DNA of 38,283 nucleotides, from contig JAIDPA010000231.1 of the NCBI GenBank assembly GCA_029062985.1, forward strand, positions 1-38,283. Reading direction: 5' to 3'. Position 1 is the first letter of the stretch; each line of letters opens with the position of its first letter. Origin of the DNA: Muribaculaceae bacterium (GTDB lineage Bacteria > Bacteroidota > Bacteroidia > Bacteroidales > Muribaculaceae). The notes under the pieces were generated by a model, which was given only the letters and a program-made list of their open reading frames with translations, made no database searches and was not told the DNA's origin. Below are positions 18,285 to 27,395 of the stretch, one piece after another. A program made the position numbers and the translations under genes.

Positions 18285-21065
18285 TTATTTCTCTTCAGTG
18301 AGTTCGTAACCGAAATCCTGACCCTTTCTCAAAGGATTGATACCGTTCTTCATCCATTCAGGCATCGGAGCTCCCTTCAGATAATGGTCGAAGAATTGCT
18401 GAAGGCGAATGGTAATATCCTTCCTGTTGCGTCTCTCCCTCAGATTGTGAGCCTCACCATTATATTGCAACATCCATACCGGCTTATGAAGACGTCGGAG
18501 AGCCATAAACATCTCAATTCCCTGATACCAGGGCACTGCACCGTCGGCATCGTTATGCATTATCAAAAGTGGAGTATTAACGCGGTCAGCATGAAATACG
18601 GGTGAATTCGCTATATATAGTTCCGGAGCCTCCCACAGATTACGTCCGATTCGGCTCTGCCCCTGTTCATACTGCCCCTGTCTTGAATTACCTGATTCCC
18701 AGCGGATACCTCCGAAAGCAGATGTCATATTTGCTACCGGCGCACCTGAACCTGCACAAGCAAACATATTGGTACGCGTCACAAGGAAAGCTGTCTGATA
18801 ACCGCCCCAGCTCTGACCGTCAATACCTACACGTTTGATATCGACGTTAGGATATGCTTTGCAGACTGCCTCAACTCCGGAACAGATATAATCGTAAGAA
18901 TTTTCTCCCGGTATACCCGGCGTATAATGGATATCAGGCACAAAGACCACATAATCACGGCTCACATAGAACGGGAAGTTGATCCAGCTCCACGACGGTT
19001 CCATGTTGAAATGATGATATAGGTCAGAGGAATATGTCTCATAGAAGTATGCAATCATAGGATACTCCTTGTCGGGACTGAAATCTTCAGGAAGATAAAG
19101 GATACCTTGAGAGGGTTTTCCTTCGTATGTGGTCCAGCGGAAAAGGTTAGCTGTGCCCCACTTGTAATCTGCCATCTGAGGATTAGTATCAGAAATCCTT
19201 ACTGACTTTCCTTTCTCAATATCTGTTGAGACATAAACATTGGGAGAGGTGCTGAAATTGGCTTGAACCCAACTGTAAACATTTGAGTCTTTTCCTTTCT
19301 TCACATCAAAATATTCCCATTCTCCATAGAAATCAATCTTCGGAGCGGCAGCCTTCAAAGAGAACACTGAGGATGCGACACCATTCTTCATGTCGTCATA
19401 ATTGAAGACAGAATAGACAATCTGCTTCCCGTTCTGAAGGAATCTCTGCTCTCTGTCAGTCCTGACATAACGGAATCGCAGATTCCGTTTCCGACCTTCT
19501 CCCGCAGTCAGGCAGACCGGAGCAGCCTCTCCCTTCGGATCAAGACTCCATACATCATAACGGTCATAGACCAAAACCCGTCCGTCATTTTCTGTCCATC
19601 CCATCACTCCGTATTCATCCTTTATTTTTGCCGGTGTGTCGCGGTCTTCATCATAAAGGATGTAAGGCACTTTTGAACTAATATCTTTTGTAATTCCGGT
19701 AGCAATCTCATAAGTATAAAATGTGGTTCCGTCAAACCATAAAATATACTTATCAGCCGGCGAGAGCTTGAATGTGGAGTTGGCGAACTCTCCGATATTC
19801 TTTGATTCCCCGGTGTTCACATTTTTAAGGATGAGATCGACGGGATAGGTATAATCATATTGAGATTCGACAATATTCTTGCTGTCGACTACAACTGCCC
19901 AGTTTCCATCCCAGCGATCGGGTGAAAGCACACGGTCGTTTAGATTTTCTGTCATAAGCACCTGAGATCCTGTTGTCAAAGACATCACCACAGGGACATT
20001 GCTCTTTCTGAGTCTCTCAATATTCTTATTCGCCTGAGGAGGTGTATAAGGTGCATCCCAACGCCATATATCCAGTCCGGCTGTCTCAAAGCTGACGAGA
20101 GTGGTGTCATCGGGTGCTATATAGGGAGCGATACCTACCACCAGACGATTTCCGTTATATGAGAACTCAGGTTTGGAATATTGATTAAGAATCAACTGTC
20201 CCTTCTTTGCTGCTTCAACAGTGACAGGCTTGTTTATTGCCTCAAGTCTTGAAGAGGAAAGATCCGTGAGGAAGAGTTGGCTCTTTTTGGTGCCTGTCTT
20301 GACAGAGTCATCCGAAGCTATGAAAGCGAGGCGCGTTCCCTCTTTGTCAAACACAGGCTCTCCGTAAAATTCCTTATCCCGGTCAAGAAGATGAAATGAC
20401 GTGTCAGGAAGCAGAATAATTCCGGCTCCGGATGTGGCAAGCGTGTCCTTCTTCATCTTTTTCAGGTTAACTGCCAGCTTTGAACCATCTTCAGAAAATA
20501 CGTAATCGCCGACCCAATTTATCTTCTTGGTTGCTCCGGAAGATAATGATTTCAGAATCATTGGTTTTCCGGCATTCTTATCTTTTAATGCCTTTGGTTT
20601 GATATAAGCAGTGTCGCATGAAAGCCATGCAACCCAATCGCCCCCCTTTTTGCCGATTTTATAAGAAATGACACCCGGGATTTTTTCTATCTTGCCCGTA
20701 GAAAGATTAATTATCGACAAGGAATCCTGCGGAAGCTCAAAATTTTTCTTTTTAGCAATTTTGGCTGCCCGAGTGTCCTTGAAGAAAGGTTTGATAAGAG
20801 CTACTGCATACTTGCTGTCAGCAGTAAATGAGGGGGTATTTCCTCTTGGCACAACAATACGCTGTCCGGACGCCGTATTATAGAATGTCAGCGTCGGGTC
20901 TCCTTCCTGGGGAGACACAATGAAGCTTGCCCATTTTCCATTGTTCGATATGGGACCGTTAGTAAGTTTTTCCCATGAATCGAAATCACCATGTCCGAGC
21001 GTTTTCTTTGCCTCCAGACCATAGCTACAAAGCAAGGCAGCAGCAAGAAACAATATTTTCTTCAT
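18285..21065 (-). CDS. Secreted S9 family prolyl oligopeptidase (DPP-like)
   Basis: The 926-residue protein has a signal peptide (KKILFLAAALLCSYG, cut near LEA), a long N-terminal part expected to fold as a beta-propeller, and a C-terminal alpha/beta-hydrolase domain. The nucleophile is Ser752 in DGQSWGGYQ; the acid is in HNDADGAVPWY and the base is His873 in NGEAHNLRER. This is the peptidase S9 order. Such enzymes in Bacteroidales release dipeptides or oligopeptides in the periplasm. No type IX C-terminal signal is apparent. The exact specificity cannot be read from the sequence. It lies 45 bp after ribBA on the same strand. Confidence 0.92.
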   Translation of the reverse strand: MKKILFLAAALLCSYGLEAKKTLGHGDFDSWEKLTNGPISNNGKWASFIVSPQEGDPTLTFYNTASGQRIVVPRGNTPSFTADSKYAVALIKPFFKDTRAAKIAKKKNFELPQDSLSIINLSTGKIEKIPGVISYKIGKKGGDWVAWLSCDTAYIKPKALKDKNAGKPMILKSLSSGATKKINWVGDYVFSEDGSKLAVNLKKMKKDTLATSGAGIILLPDTSFHLLDRDKEFYGEPVFDKEGTRLAFIASDDSVKTGTKKSQLFLTDLSSSRLEAINKPVTVEAAKKGQLILNQYSKPEFSYNGNRLVVGIAPYIAPDDTTLVSFETAGLDIWRWDAPYTPPQANKNIERLRKSNVPVVMSLTTGSQVLMTENLNDRVLSPDRWDGNWAVVVDSKNIVESQYDYTYPVDLILKNVNTGESKNIGEFANSTFKLSPADKYILWFDGTTFYTYEIATGITKDISSKVPYILYDEDRDTPAKIKDEYGVMGWTENDGRVLVYDRYDVWSLDPKGEAAPVCLTAGEGRKRNLRFRYVRTDREQRFLQNGKQIVYSVFNYDDMKNGVASSVFSLKAAAPKIDFYGEWEYFDVKKGKDSNVYSWVQANFSTSPNVYVSTDIEKGKSVRISDTNPQMADYKWGTANLFRWTTYEGKPSQGILYLPEDFSPDKEYPMIAYFYETYSSDLYHHFNMEPSWSWINFPFYVSRDYVVFVPDIHYTPGIPGENSYDYICSGVEAVCKAYPNVDIKRVGIDGQSWGGYQTAFLVTRTNMFACAGSGAPVANMTSAFGGIRWESGNSRQGQYEQGQSRIGRNLWEAPELYIANSPVFHADRVNTPLLIMHNDADGAVPWYQGIEMFMALRRLHKPVWMLQYNGEAHNLRERRNRKDITIRLQQFFDHYLKGAPMPEWMKNGINPLRKGQDFGYELTEEK

Positions 21066-21110
21066 GTCGTTTGGTAAGAATAAAAGGTAGTAAATGAATA
21101 GTTAAAGTTG

Positions 21111-22328
21111 TCAGTCCACTTTATGGAGATCATGCCCCATACGTTCCTTCTTGGTGTGCATATAGAAACGGTTGTAAGGATTGGGCTCTACCTCCAGGGG
21201 GATGTTTTCGGTCACCTCCAGACCATACCCTTCCAGACCAATCCTTTTCACAGGATTATTCGAGAGAAGTCGCATCTTTTTAATTCCGAGAGCATGCAGT
21301 ATATTAGCGCCTACGCCATAGTCTCTCTCATCAGCCTTGTGTCCTAAATGAAGATTGGCGTCAACCGTATCAAGACCGTTTTCCTGAAGTTTATATGCCT
21401 TTATCTTATCCATAAGGCCGATTCCTCTTCCTTCCTGATTAAGATAAATTATTGCCCCGCGGTCTTCCTTTTCTATCATCTTCATGGCGAGATGAAGCTG
21501 TTCGCCGCATTCACAACGTAGGGAACCGAAAATATCCCCTGTTGCGCATGAGGAATGCACCCTCACCATTACCGGCTCACCATCTGCGACATCCCCCTTA
21601 ATCAATGCAATATGTTCCAGTCCGTTATCTTTCTGGCGGAAAGGAATCAGCCGGAAATGTCCATAGGCTGTCGGCATATCCACTTCTTCACCCTTTTCCA
21701 CAATTGAATCATTCTTCATCCGGAAAGCGATAAGGTCGCGGATGCTTACAAGCTTCATTCCCCACTCATCGGCACGCTTGCGGAGTTCAGGCAGACGTGC
21801 CATCGAGCCGTCATCACTCATGATTTCCATCAATGCGGCTGCCGGCTGCAATCCTGCCAGTCTGGCAAAATCCACGGCAGCCTCTGTGTGCCCGCAACGT
21901 TGAATGACACCTCGGTCCTGAGCATACAGGGGATTGATATGACCCGGACGCCCAAATGTTTCAGGAGTTGAAGAAGGGTCGGCAAGTGCTCGGATTGTGG
22001 CTGCCCTGTCTTCAGAAGAGACACCTGTGGAACATCCTTCCAATTTATCTACAGTGACGGTGAATGGAGTGCCGAGCATGGAGGTATTATCATCCACCTG
22101 ATGAGGAAGCTGCAACTCCTCACATCGTTGGTTGGTGATTGGGACACAAAGCACTCCCCTTGCGTTTTTCAGCATAAAGTTGACATCATCAGGTGTGATT
22201 TTTTCCGCAGCAATAATCAGATCACCCTCGTTTTCACGGTCTTCATCGTCAACTACTATTATAAATTTTCCATTTCGGAAATCCTCGATCGCTTCCTCAA
22301 TGGTGTCGAGCTTTATCTTATTGTCCAT
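21111..22328 (-). CDS. ribBA: Bifunctional 3,4-DHBP synthase / GTP cyclohydrolase II RibBA
   Basis: The enzyme supplies both starting compounds of riboflavin synthesis. The N-terminal half (about residues 1-200) is DHBP synthase, with [20 protein letters not shown] carrying the acidic metal site and GHINPLYAQ plus [14 protein letters not shown]. The C-terminal half is GTP cyclohydrolase II, with the zinc cysteines in [19 protein letters not shown] and the catalytic region in [10 protein letters not shown]. The 405-residue length is normal for the fusion. No FMN riboswitch is visible in the 55 bp between rsmD and this gene. It sits within a minus-strand series rsmD-ribBA-peptidase. Confidence 0.97.
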   Translation of the reverse strand: MDNKIKLDTIEEAIEDFRNGKFIIVVDDEDRENEGDLIIAAEKITPDDVNFMLKNARGVLCVPITNQRCEELQLPHQVDDNTSMLGTPFTVTVDKLEGCSTGVSSEDRAATIRALADPSSTPETFGRPGHINPLYAQDRGVIQRCGHTEAAVDFARLAGLQPAAALMEIMSDDGSMARLPELRKRADEWGMKLVSIRDLIAFRMKNDSIVEKGEEVDMPTAYGHFRLIPFRQKDNGLEHIALIKGDVADGEPVMVRVHSSCATGDIFGSLRCECGEQLHLAMKMIEKEDRGAIIYLNQEGRGIGLMDKIKAYKLQENGLDTVDANLHLGHKADERDYGVGANILHALGIKKMRLLSNNPVKRIGLEGYGLEVTENIPLEVEPNPYNRFYMHTKKERMGHDLHKVD

Positions 22329-22383
22329 AATCGGGATAAATTACATTTGTTAGTCTTGGATTTTCTCTTTCTTCATTCAAGAG

Positions 22384-22920
22384 TCATTCCACAATAAATA
22401 TTGAAAAATTGACGCTCCCGTAAACTCTATGCTGAGAGAAGCCGGGAAGGGTGGAAAAATCTCGGTTTTTAGAATGTTCTATTATCACCACAGTTCCTTT
22501 GCCTACAAGTGGAGACGACAGAATCAATTCCGGAATTTCCTCAAATCGGGGATGGTCGTAGGGTGGATCGGCAAAAACGAAATCAAAACGCCGGCTGGCT
22601 GTGGAGATATATTTGAAGACATCACCCTTAATCACCTTGACAGATGTATCACCTAACTTTTCCTTGACACTTCTGATGAAAGCAGCCTGCACGGATGCCT
22701 GTTCCACTGCGACGACCTCCTTACAACCTCGTGAAGCAAATTCCCAGCTTATAGCTCCGGTCCCTGCAAAAAGATCAAGCGCTGTTTTACCTTCAAAATC
22801 TTCAATATTTTCCAAAACATTGAAAAGATTTTCCCTTGCAAAATCTGTAGTCGGGCGAGCAGTTATATTTTTTGGCACATCGAATCGACGGCGACCATAT
22901 TTTCCTCTTATTATTCTCAT
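22384..22920 (-). CDS. rsmD: 16S rRNA (guanine966-N2)-methyltransferase RsmD
   Basis: RsmD methylates G966 of 16S rRNA using S-adenosylmethionine. The 178-residue length is typical. The N-terminal IIRGKYGRRRF and ARPTTDFARENLFNVL are family hallmarks, the SAM-binding loop is LDLFAGTGAISWEF, and the catalytic (D/N)PP(Y/F) motif is seen in FVFADPPYD. It begins 11 bp after the DUF3822 gene, so the two are probably co-transcribed. rsmD is often followed by coaD in other bacteria; here ribBA follows. Confidence 0.95.
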   Translation of the reverse strand: MRIIRGKYGRRRFDVPKNITARPTTDFARENLFNVLENIEDFEGKTALDLFAGTGAISWEFASRGCKEVVAVEQASVQAAFIRSVKEKLGDTSVKVIKGDVFKYISTASRRFDFVFADPPYDHPRFEEIPELILSSPLVGKGTVVIIEHSKNRDFSTLPGFSQHRVYGSVNFSIFIVE

Positions 22921-22931
22921 TTAAGTCTGTC

Positions 22932-23666
22932 TCATGAAATAATTTTACATTCCCCACCTATCGATGACAACTTGCTTTCAAGCTCTTCAGCTCCCTCATA
23001 AGGCAGAATAGAAATTGCCGTTTCCGGTATGGAGAATCCATAGACTTCCACAATATTCGCCAGATGATAAACCACGTCTTCCGTCGCTTTAACGGGATGA
23101 GTCGATGCCGTCAGAAGCTCATCATTATTCAGCAGGACAAAATCAGCCTCTCCCTTCCTGACCGTTACATACATCCGGACACCTTCATCCTGTGAGGAAA
23201 ATTTACGTATGTATTCCATTAAATGGGATTCCACTTTGGCTCCCGGGAAAGTTCTGCTAAGAAACCCTTTGAGTCCCGGCGCAGGAGAATAGGCAGCCGT
23301 CACGCTTCCGAATGTGTCAGTCATGACATCAGCAGGGTCAGCCTCATACACAGCAGTGTAGAATGTTTCTTCCGCACCGTCATGTTCTTCCATCAGGTGA
23401 GTCGGAAAAAAGATTGTTTTCGGGTCAAACACAATAATCCTGGCAGAAAAATCATCCAGCACCCTCGGATGGTCATAGACGGCATTTTCTATATGTCGGA
23501 GCAAAGTGTCAGGATCTTGCTCCCACTCTTCGGAAAACAGAAGCTGAGGTTCAAGGTCCTTATGGATTGTATTTTCGAGATGGGCACTTATTCCCCCGTG
23601 ATAGAGCTTCACAATTAGCCGCCATTGTCCTGTGTCGGCAAAATCGGCTGCTGTCAGTCCGTTCAT
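22932..23666 (-). CDS. DUF3822 family protein
   Basis: This 244-residue soluble protein matches what I know of DUF3822, a family largely confined to Bacteroidota and usually encoded next to rsmD. Visible blocks are WRLIVKLYHGGISAHL near the start, IIVFDPKTIFFPTHL in the middle, MYVTVRKGEADFVLLNN, and VVYHLANIVEVYGF. The alternating strand pattern is compatible with an actin/ATPase-like fold, but no ATP-binding motif is clear. The function is unknown. The gene lies 11 bp upstream of rsmD. The 108-bp gap from ansA holds the ansA terminator. Confidence 0.82.
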   Translation of the reverse strand: MNGLTAADFADTGQWRLIVKLYHGGISAHLENTIHKDLEPQLLFSEEWEQDPDTLLRHIENAVYDHPRVLDDFSARIIVFDPKTIFFPTHLMEEHDGAEETFYTAVYEADPADVMTDTFGSVTAAYSPAPGLKGFLSRTFPGAKVESHLMEYIRKFSSQDEGVRMYVTVRKGEADFVLLNNDELLTASTHPVKATEDVVYHLANIVEVYGFSIPETAISILPYEGAEELESKLSSIGGECKIIS

Positions 23667-23758
23667 TTCAGTGAGTTTATTGTGTTCAAGTAACGCAAAA
23701 CCTCTTTAAAGAAGTCTTTTGCAGGCGAAATTACAAAAATTATTACACTTTTACAATT

Positions 23759-23788
23759 AAATGCCGCCCTTTTATCAGGACGACATTT
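23759..23788 (-). terminator. Hairpin spanning the ansA stop codon
   Basis: On the minus strand AAATGTCGTCC pairs with GGGCGGCATTT, 11 pairs including two G-U pairs, around an 8-nt loop. The stop codon of ansA lies within the structure, so it should end or stabilise that transcript. There is only a weak U-tract after it. Confidence 0.55.
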
Positions 23789-24863
23789 CTCCACACATAT
23801 TAAACTCCATGTAATTCTTCACCTCTTCAGGCGACAATTCTTTTCCGAGAAGGTGCATCAGTTTGGTAATAGCTGCCTCCGAAGTGAGATCATGCCCTGA
23901 AATGACTCCTGCTCTTGCAAGGTCAAGCCCCGTAAGATAACGGTAAGGCAAAACACTCCCGTTATTACACTGGGTAATATTGACTACGACAATTCCCTTT
24001 GCAACAGTTTCCCGTATGGCATCCAGAAACCACTGGCTGTTCGGTCCGTTTCCTGCTCCGAAAGTCTTCAGGACAACACCTTTCACACCGGGAGTATTGA
24101 GCATGTGCCTGACAGCCCTTTCCTCTATCCCCGGAAACAGATCTATGAATATGACATTGCAATCCATATTGTAATGCACCTTCAAAGGCAGTCCATGATT
24201 GCGTGTGCGCCAGAGTGCATCTCGATTGAAGGTGATGCCAAGTCCGATTTTTGCCAGCTCCGGATAATTATTACTTTTAAAGGCGTTAAAATTGTCGGCA
24301 CTCCTCTTAGTGCTCCGGTTACCCCTCCAGAGATAGTTTTCAAAGAGAATCGCAACTTCCCTGATTATATGTGAGCCGTTTTCATCCCTTGCGGCAGCTA
24401 TCTGCAGGGCTGTGATAAGATTCTCTTCTCCATCCGTGCGCACCTCGCCGATGGGCAATTGGGAGCCTGTTATTATCACCGGTTTGTCAAGGTTTTCAAG
24501 CATGAAACTTAAAGCTGAAGCAGTATATGCCATTGTGTCAGTCCCATGTAAGACAACAAAACCGTCAAAGTTATTATAATTGGATTCTATCACCTTTGCA
24601 ATCTGAACCCAATGTTCGGGAGTCATGGCTGATGAATCAATCGGATGTTCAAACTGAGTGCTCTCAATCTCATAATCGAGCATCTTCAGTTTTGGCACAT
24701 TTTCAATCAGATGATTGAAATCGAAAGGTTCCAAAGCTTTGGTTTCCGGATTCTCTCTCATGCCGATAGTGCCTCCGGTATAAATCATCATGATTTTAGG
24801 TCGAGGAAGGTCATTGTGCATAGCTTTCTTATTTTTCAGAACAACGTCGCATGACGTTCGCAT
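23775..24863 (-). CDS. ansA: Type I L-asparaginase
   Basis: This cytosolic enzyme hydrolyses L-asparagine to aspartate and ammonia. The two threonine motifs are plain: MMIYTGGTIGMRENP near the start and VVLHGTDTMAYTASAL in the middle, with ITGSQLPIGEVRTDGEENL after it. The 362 residues are somewhat longer than the usual 340, because of about 20 residues before the first strand. An alternative start at the internal Met (MHNDLPRPK) at 24821 would give the normal length. A good promoter lies directly upstream, and the gene ends in its own hairpin, so it is probably monocistronic. Confidence 0.95.
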   Translation of the reverse strand: MRTSCDVVLKNKKAMHNDLPRPKIMMIYTGGTIGMRENPETKALEPFDFNHLIENVPKLKMLDYEIESTQFEHPIDSSAMTPEHWVQIAKVIESNYNNFDGFVVLHGTDTMAYTASALSFMLENLDKPVIITGSQLPIGEVRTDGEENLITALQIAAARDENGSHIIREVAILFENYLWRGNRSTKRSADNFNAFKSNNYPELAKIGLGITFNRDALWRTRNHGLPLKVHYNMDCNVIFIDLFPGIEERAVRHMLNTPGVKGVVLKTFGAGNGPNSQWFLDAIRETVAKGIVVVNITQCNNGSVLPYRYLTGLDLARAGVISGHDLTSEAAITKLMHLLGKELSPEEVKNYMEFNMCGEMSS

Positions 24864-24888
24864 CGTAGGTTAATTAATTAGCGTGATG

Positions 24889-24920
24889 CAAATTTAGCAT
24901 TTTGCTATTAATTATCCAAA
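24889..24920 (-). promoter_or_regulatory. Bacteroidota-type sigma-ABfr promoter of ansA
   Basis: Read on the minus strand, a -33 element TTTG (24917-24920) is followed after exactly 20 bases by the -7 element TAAATTTG (24889-24896). This equals the published Bacteroides consensus TTTG-N19-21-TAnnTTTG. The start of transcription would fall close to 24882, leaving a leader of about 20 nt before the ATG at 24863. This is the clearest promoter in the window. Confidence 0.75.
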
Positions 24921-24962
24921 TATATCGTGGTATAAATTTAAGTATGCTTTCAAATTTCAATA

Positions 24963-25030
24963 TCCTCAACTATCGTACGCTCAATTTGAGGATGCGGGGG
25001 TGATTGTGTAATTGGAGGTATCGGGTTAAT
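24963..25030 (+). repeat. Hairpin plus GGGTTAAT element, copy A
   Basis: The arms TCCTCAA (24963-24969) and TTGAGGA (24986-24992) form a hairpin, and GGGTTAAT follows at 25023-25030. The same arms and the same octamer in the same order occur between neuD and neuB (28027-28085). It lies between the DUF1460-like gene and ansA, outside coding sequence. Confidence 0.5.
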
Positions 25031-25052
25031 CTTATTGCCCAATCGTTCATGG

Positions 25053-25964
25053 CTAATCAGTCGGTCTTAGCCAACGGTAACCGTAAAATCTCTGATTCTC
25101 AAGCTTGAAAAGTCTGGGCAAGGGATATGCATCTTCTGCAATTTCACCTGTCTCAGGAGAGAAATGCACAAAATAAGGCATCCCGTCCTTCATTTCAACA
25201 AAACCTATGTCATATAGGTCAGTATCAATCTCATTGGAGAGCATCATGATAATGTCGCCGTCTTCGAGGAGTTCGTGAAGGGGTTTGTTAGATATGCTTT
25301 GTTTCTTCAGATGAGGAATGCGATGACTACGGTAGCCCATCTCCATCATCTTGATTTTATCAAGCGTCACCGAATCTTTCAGGGCAGGATAAAGCTCCGG
25401 ATGATGAGAGATATTGTCGAGAGTCTTCACTTTAAATCCTCCTCCCGGAAGATATTCAGTCATTTCTTTAAGATTTCCTCTGTAAACGTTATCCACAATC
25501 CAGTCAGCTCCATAGAAGAATTGAGAAGCAAATCCCTCGTCTATACCTTTTCTACGTGAATATTTTTCAAGATTATTGACAAATTCTTCAAAGAGCGGTA
25601 ATTTACGGGTGCTTGTCTCGGCAAATGCCATCGCAGCATTGATGAATCCGAGGCGATCAAGAGTGTGGAGGTTGACCATCAGAGTGCCCGACGTGTCGTT
25701 ATCAGCTCGACCGCCCGATTTTATACCTGACATTTCTTTTGCAGCGAAAAGACATCTTTCTCCAAAAGACCCTCCGTGTTCGGCAGTCGCTGCCAAAATA
25801 CGGTTGACAAGAACAGAATCTTCCTTGCAATGCAGTCTCACTCCGGAGGCTTTTAAGGATCCGCACAGACAAAGGAAAAGGACAGGGAGAATTAATTTCT
25901 TTGCATCTGAAAGACAGAATAAGTCTTTGAACTGTTTTGATAGGATATGGATAAATGCTGTCAT
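25053..25964 (-). CDS. DUF1460-like (NlpC/P60-type amidase fold) protein, probably catalytically dead
   Basis: This 303-residue protein has an N-terminal hydrophobic segment (LILPVLFLCLCGSLKAS) that fits a signal peptide. Its layout resembles DUF1460, annotated as N-acetylmuramoyl-L-alanine amidase-like in Bacteroidales. Matching blocks are MVNLHTLDRLGFINAAMAFA, ADWIVDNVY, LEDGDIIMML and FVHFSPETGEI. In active members the first block reads LDC.TFVE, and a histidine follows in the GDII...H.G segment. Here the positions read Arg (LDRLGF) and Asp (LYDIGF), so both catalytic residues appear to be missing. I infer a non-enzymatic or altered protein. The assignment rests on recalled consensus. An exact -7 element lies at 25981-25988. 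Confidence 0.7.
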   Translation of the reverse strand: MTAFIHILSKQFKDLFCLSDAKKLILPVLFLCLCGSLKASGVRLHCKEDSVLVNRILAATAEHGGSFGERCLFAAKEMSGIKSGGRADNDTSGTLMVNLHTLDRLGFINAAMAFAETSTRKLPLFEEFVNNLEKYSRRKGIDEGFASQFFYGADWIVDNVYRGNLKEMTEYLPGGGFKVKTLDNISHHPELYPALKDSVTLDKIKMMEMGYRSHRIPHLKKQSISNKPLHELLEDGDIIMMLSNEIDTDLYDIGFVEMKDGMPYFVHFSPETGEIAEDAYPLPRLFKLENQRFYGYRWLRPTD

Positions 25965-25980
25965 GTTTCGTTATTTTTTG

Positions 25981-25988
25981 CAAATTTA
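25981..25988 (-). promoter_or_regulatory. -7 promoter element of the DUF1460-like gene
   Basis: On the minus strand TAAATTTG is an exact match to TAnnTTTG, 16 bases before the ATG at 25964. I see no convincing -33 TTTG at the right distance. Confidence 0.45.
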
Positions 25989-26031
25989 GCAATTTTATCC
26001 TAATATACCCTCCCTCCTCATCATAAATTAT

Positions 26032-26039
26032 TAATTTTG
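26032..26039 (+). promoter_or_regulatory. -7 promoter element next to the SPOUT methyltransferase start
   Basis: TAATTTTG is an exact match to TAnnTTTG. Only four bases separate it from the ATG at 26044, as for the GH25 gene, which would make the transcript leaderless or nearly so. No -33 element is obvious. Confidence 0.4.
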
Positions 26040-26043
26040 CAGT

Positions 26044-26862
26044 ATGGAAAAAGATGCGGAAATAATTGAAATTACATCTCTGGATCATCCCGGTGTGGAA
26101 GTCTACTCATCTCTGACGGAGGCACAGCTGCGTTCGCGTCTCTCTCCGGAAAAATCAATTTTCATAGCTGAGAGTCCGAAGGTCATTAAGGTTGCGCTTG
26201 AAGCCGGCTATTCTCCTGTCTCGTTACTTTGCGAGAAACGTCATATCAGCGGAGATGCTGCTGAAATTATCTCGCTATGCGGGAGTGTTCCCGTCTATAC
26301 AGGCACTCGCGAACTACTGGCATCCTTGACCGGATATACTCTCACAAGGGGTGTACTCTGTGCAATGAAACGTCCGGTCTTGAAAACAATTCCGGAAATA
26401 TGCAGCGGGGCTTCCAGACTTGCCGTTATCGACGGAGTGTCTGACACAACAAACATAGGGGCAATTTTCCGTTCAGCGGCAGCCTTAGGTGTAGATGGAG
26501 TATTGCTGACACCGACTTCGTGCGATCCTCTTAACAGACGTTCAGTAAGAGTTTCGATGGGAAGCGTTTTTCTCGTGCCTTGGACATGGATAGATTCACC
26601 CCTTCAGAGTTTGCATCAGTATGGATTCAAAACTGTAGCTCTCGCATTGACGGAACGTTCTCTTCCGATAGATTCCCCTCTTCTGGAAATTGAACCTAAA
26701 CTCGCTCTGATTCTCGGGACAGAGGGCGATGGGCTCGCCCGCGACGTAATTGAGGATGCTGATTTCACAGCACGCATTCCGATGTCGCATAACGTTGATT
26801 CTCTTAATGTCGCAGCTGCTTCAGCAGTTGCTTTCTGGCAACTCCGGAAAAATAAAAGTTAG
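26044..26862 (+). CDS. TrmH/SpoU family RNA 2'-O-methyltransferase
   Basis: This is an RNA ribose methyltransferase with the SPOUT knotted fold. In 272 residues there is an N-terminal substrate-binding domain (FIAESPKVIKVALEAGYSPV) and a C-terminal SpoU domain. The three SPOUT motifs are visible: VIDGVSDTTNIGAIFRSAAA, LALILGTEGDGL, and ARIPMSHNVDSLNVAAASAV. The usual asparagine of motif 1 (DPxNxG) is kept in TNIGA, while the preceding proline is not. The RNA target cannot be told from sequence. It begins a plus-strand run, with the DUF6155 gene following after 2 bp. Confidence 0.92.
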   Translation: MEKDAEIIEITSLDHPGVEVYSSLTEAQLRSRLSPEKSIFIAESPKVIKVALEAGYSPVSLLCEKRHISGDAAEIISLCGSVPVYTGTRELLASLTGYTLTRGVLCAMKRPVLKTIPEICSGASRLAVIDGVSDTTNIGAIFRSAAALGVDGVLLTPTSCDPLNRRSVRVSMGSVFLVPWTWIDSPLQSLHQYGFKTVALALTERSLPIDSPLLEIEPKLALILGTEGDGLARDVIEDADFTARIPMSHNVDSLNVAAASAVAFWQLRKNKS

Positions 26863-26864
26863 AC

Positions 26865-27395
26865 ATGAGCAAATCAAAATTAAAAAAATATCTCCAGACA
26901 CTTCAGTCTGAACAGATAATTCAGGTGGTGATGGATTTATATGATGCCAGAAAAGAAGCCAAGGAATATCTGGAATTCTTTTTGAATCCTGATTCTAAGG
27001 AAGCTCTTGAAAAGGCTAAAAAGGAATTATTCCGCAATTATTTCACTCCTCAGGGACGCACGCGGGCAAAGGTAAGCACAAAAACGGGGAATGACATTGT
27101 CAATAATTTCATACGGCTTGACACCGACCCTGAGACTGTCGCAGATCTGCTCGTGTATCACATTGAGGTAATGATGAGCCGTCTTTTGATGAGACACATT
27201 GTCGGCGAAACAGCATGGAATGCTTTAATCAATACTTTCAGAAAGGCAGTCGACTATATTCAGGCATATAATATGAAAGCCCTGACGGAAAGAAGAATTG
27301 AGCGCATTATGGAGTTTGCCTGCCAGACACCGACATATCTTCATATAGAAGACAGGTTAAAACAAGAACTTGAGGAGGTATCGTTTTATGAATGA
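26865..27395 (+). CDS. DUF6155 family protein
   Basis: This 176-residue protein is mostly helical and starts SKSKLKKYLQTL, with VVMDLYDARKEAKEYLEFFL next. That is the pattern I recall for DUF6155, a small family of unknown function common in Bacteroidota. There is no signal peptide or catalytic motif. It starts two bases after the methyltransferase gene, and its last codons overlap the neuD start (ATGAATGA), so it is translated in the same operon. A link with nonulosonate synthesis is not implied by the sequence. Confidence 0.75.
   Translation: MSKSKLKKYLQTLQSEQIIQVVMDLYDARKEAKEYLEFFLNPDSKEALEKAKKELFRNYFTPQGRTRAKVSTKTGNDIVNNFIRLDTDPETVADLLVYHIEVMMSRLLMRHIVGETAWNALINTFRKAVDYIQAYNMKALTERRIERIMEFACQTPTYLHIEDRLKQELEEVSFYE

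Noticed and set aside
22329-22383. FMN riboswitch upstream of ribBA
   Set aside because: The gap is only 55 bp, has no conserved RFN-type sequence and no complex stem arrangement.
27370-27387. TTG start for neuD
   Set aside because: These bases contain the Shine-Dalgarno itself; the ATG at 27388 is correctly spaced from it.
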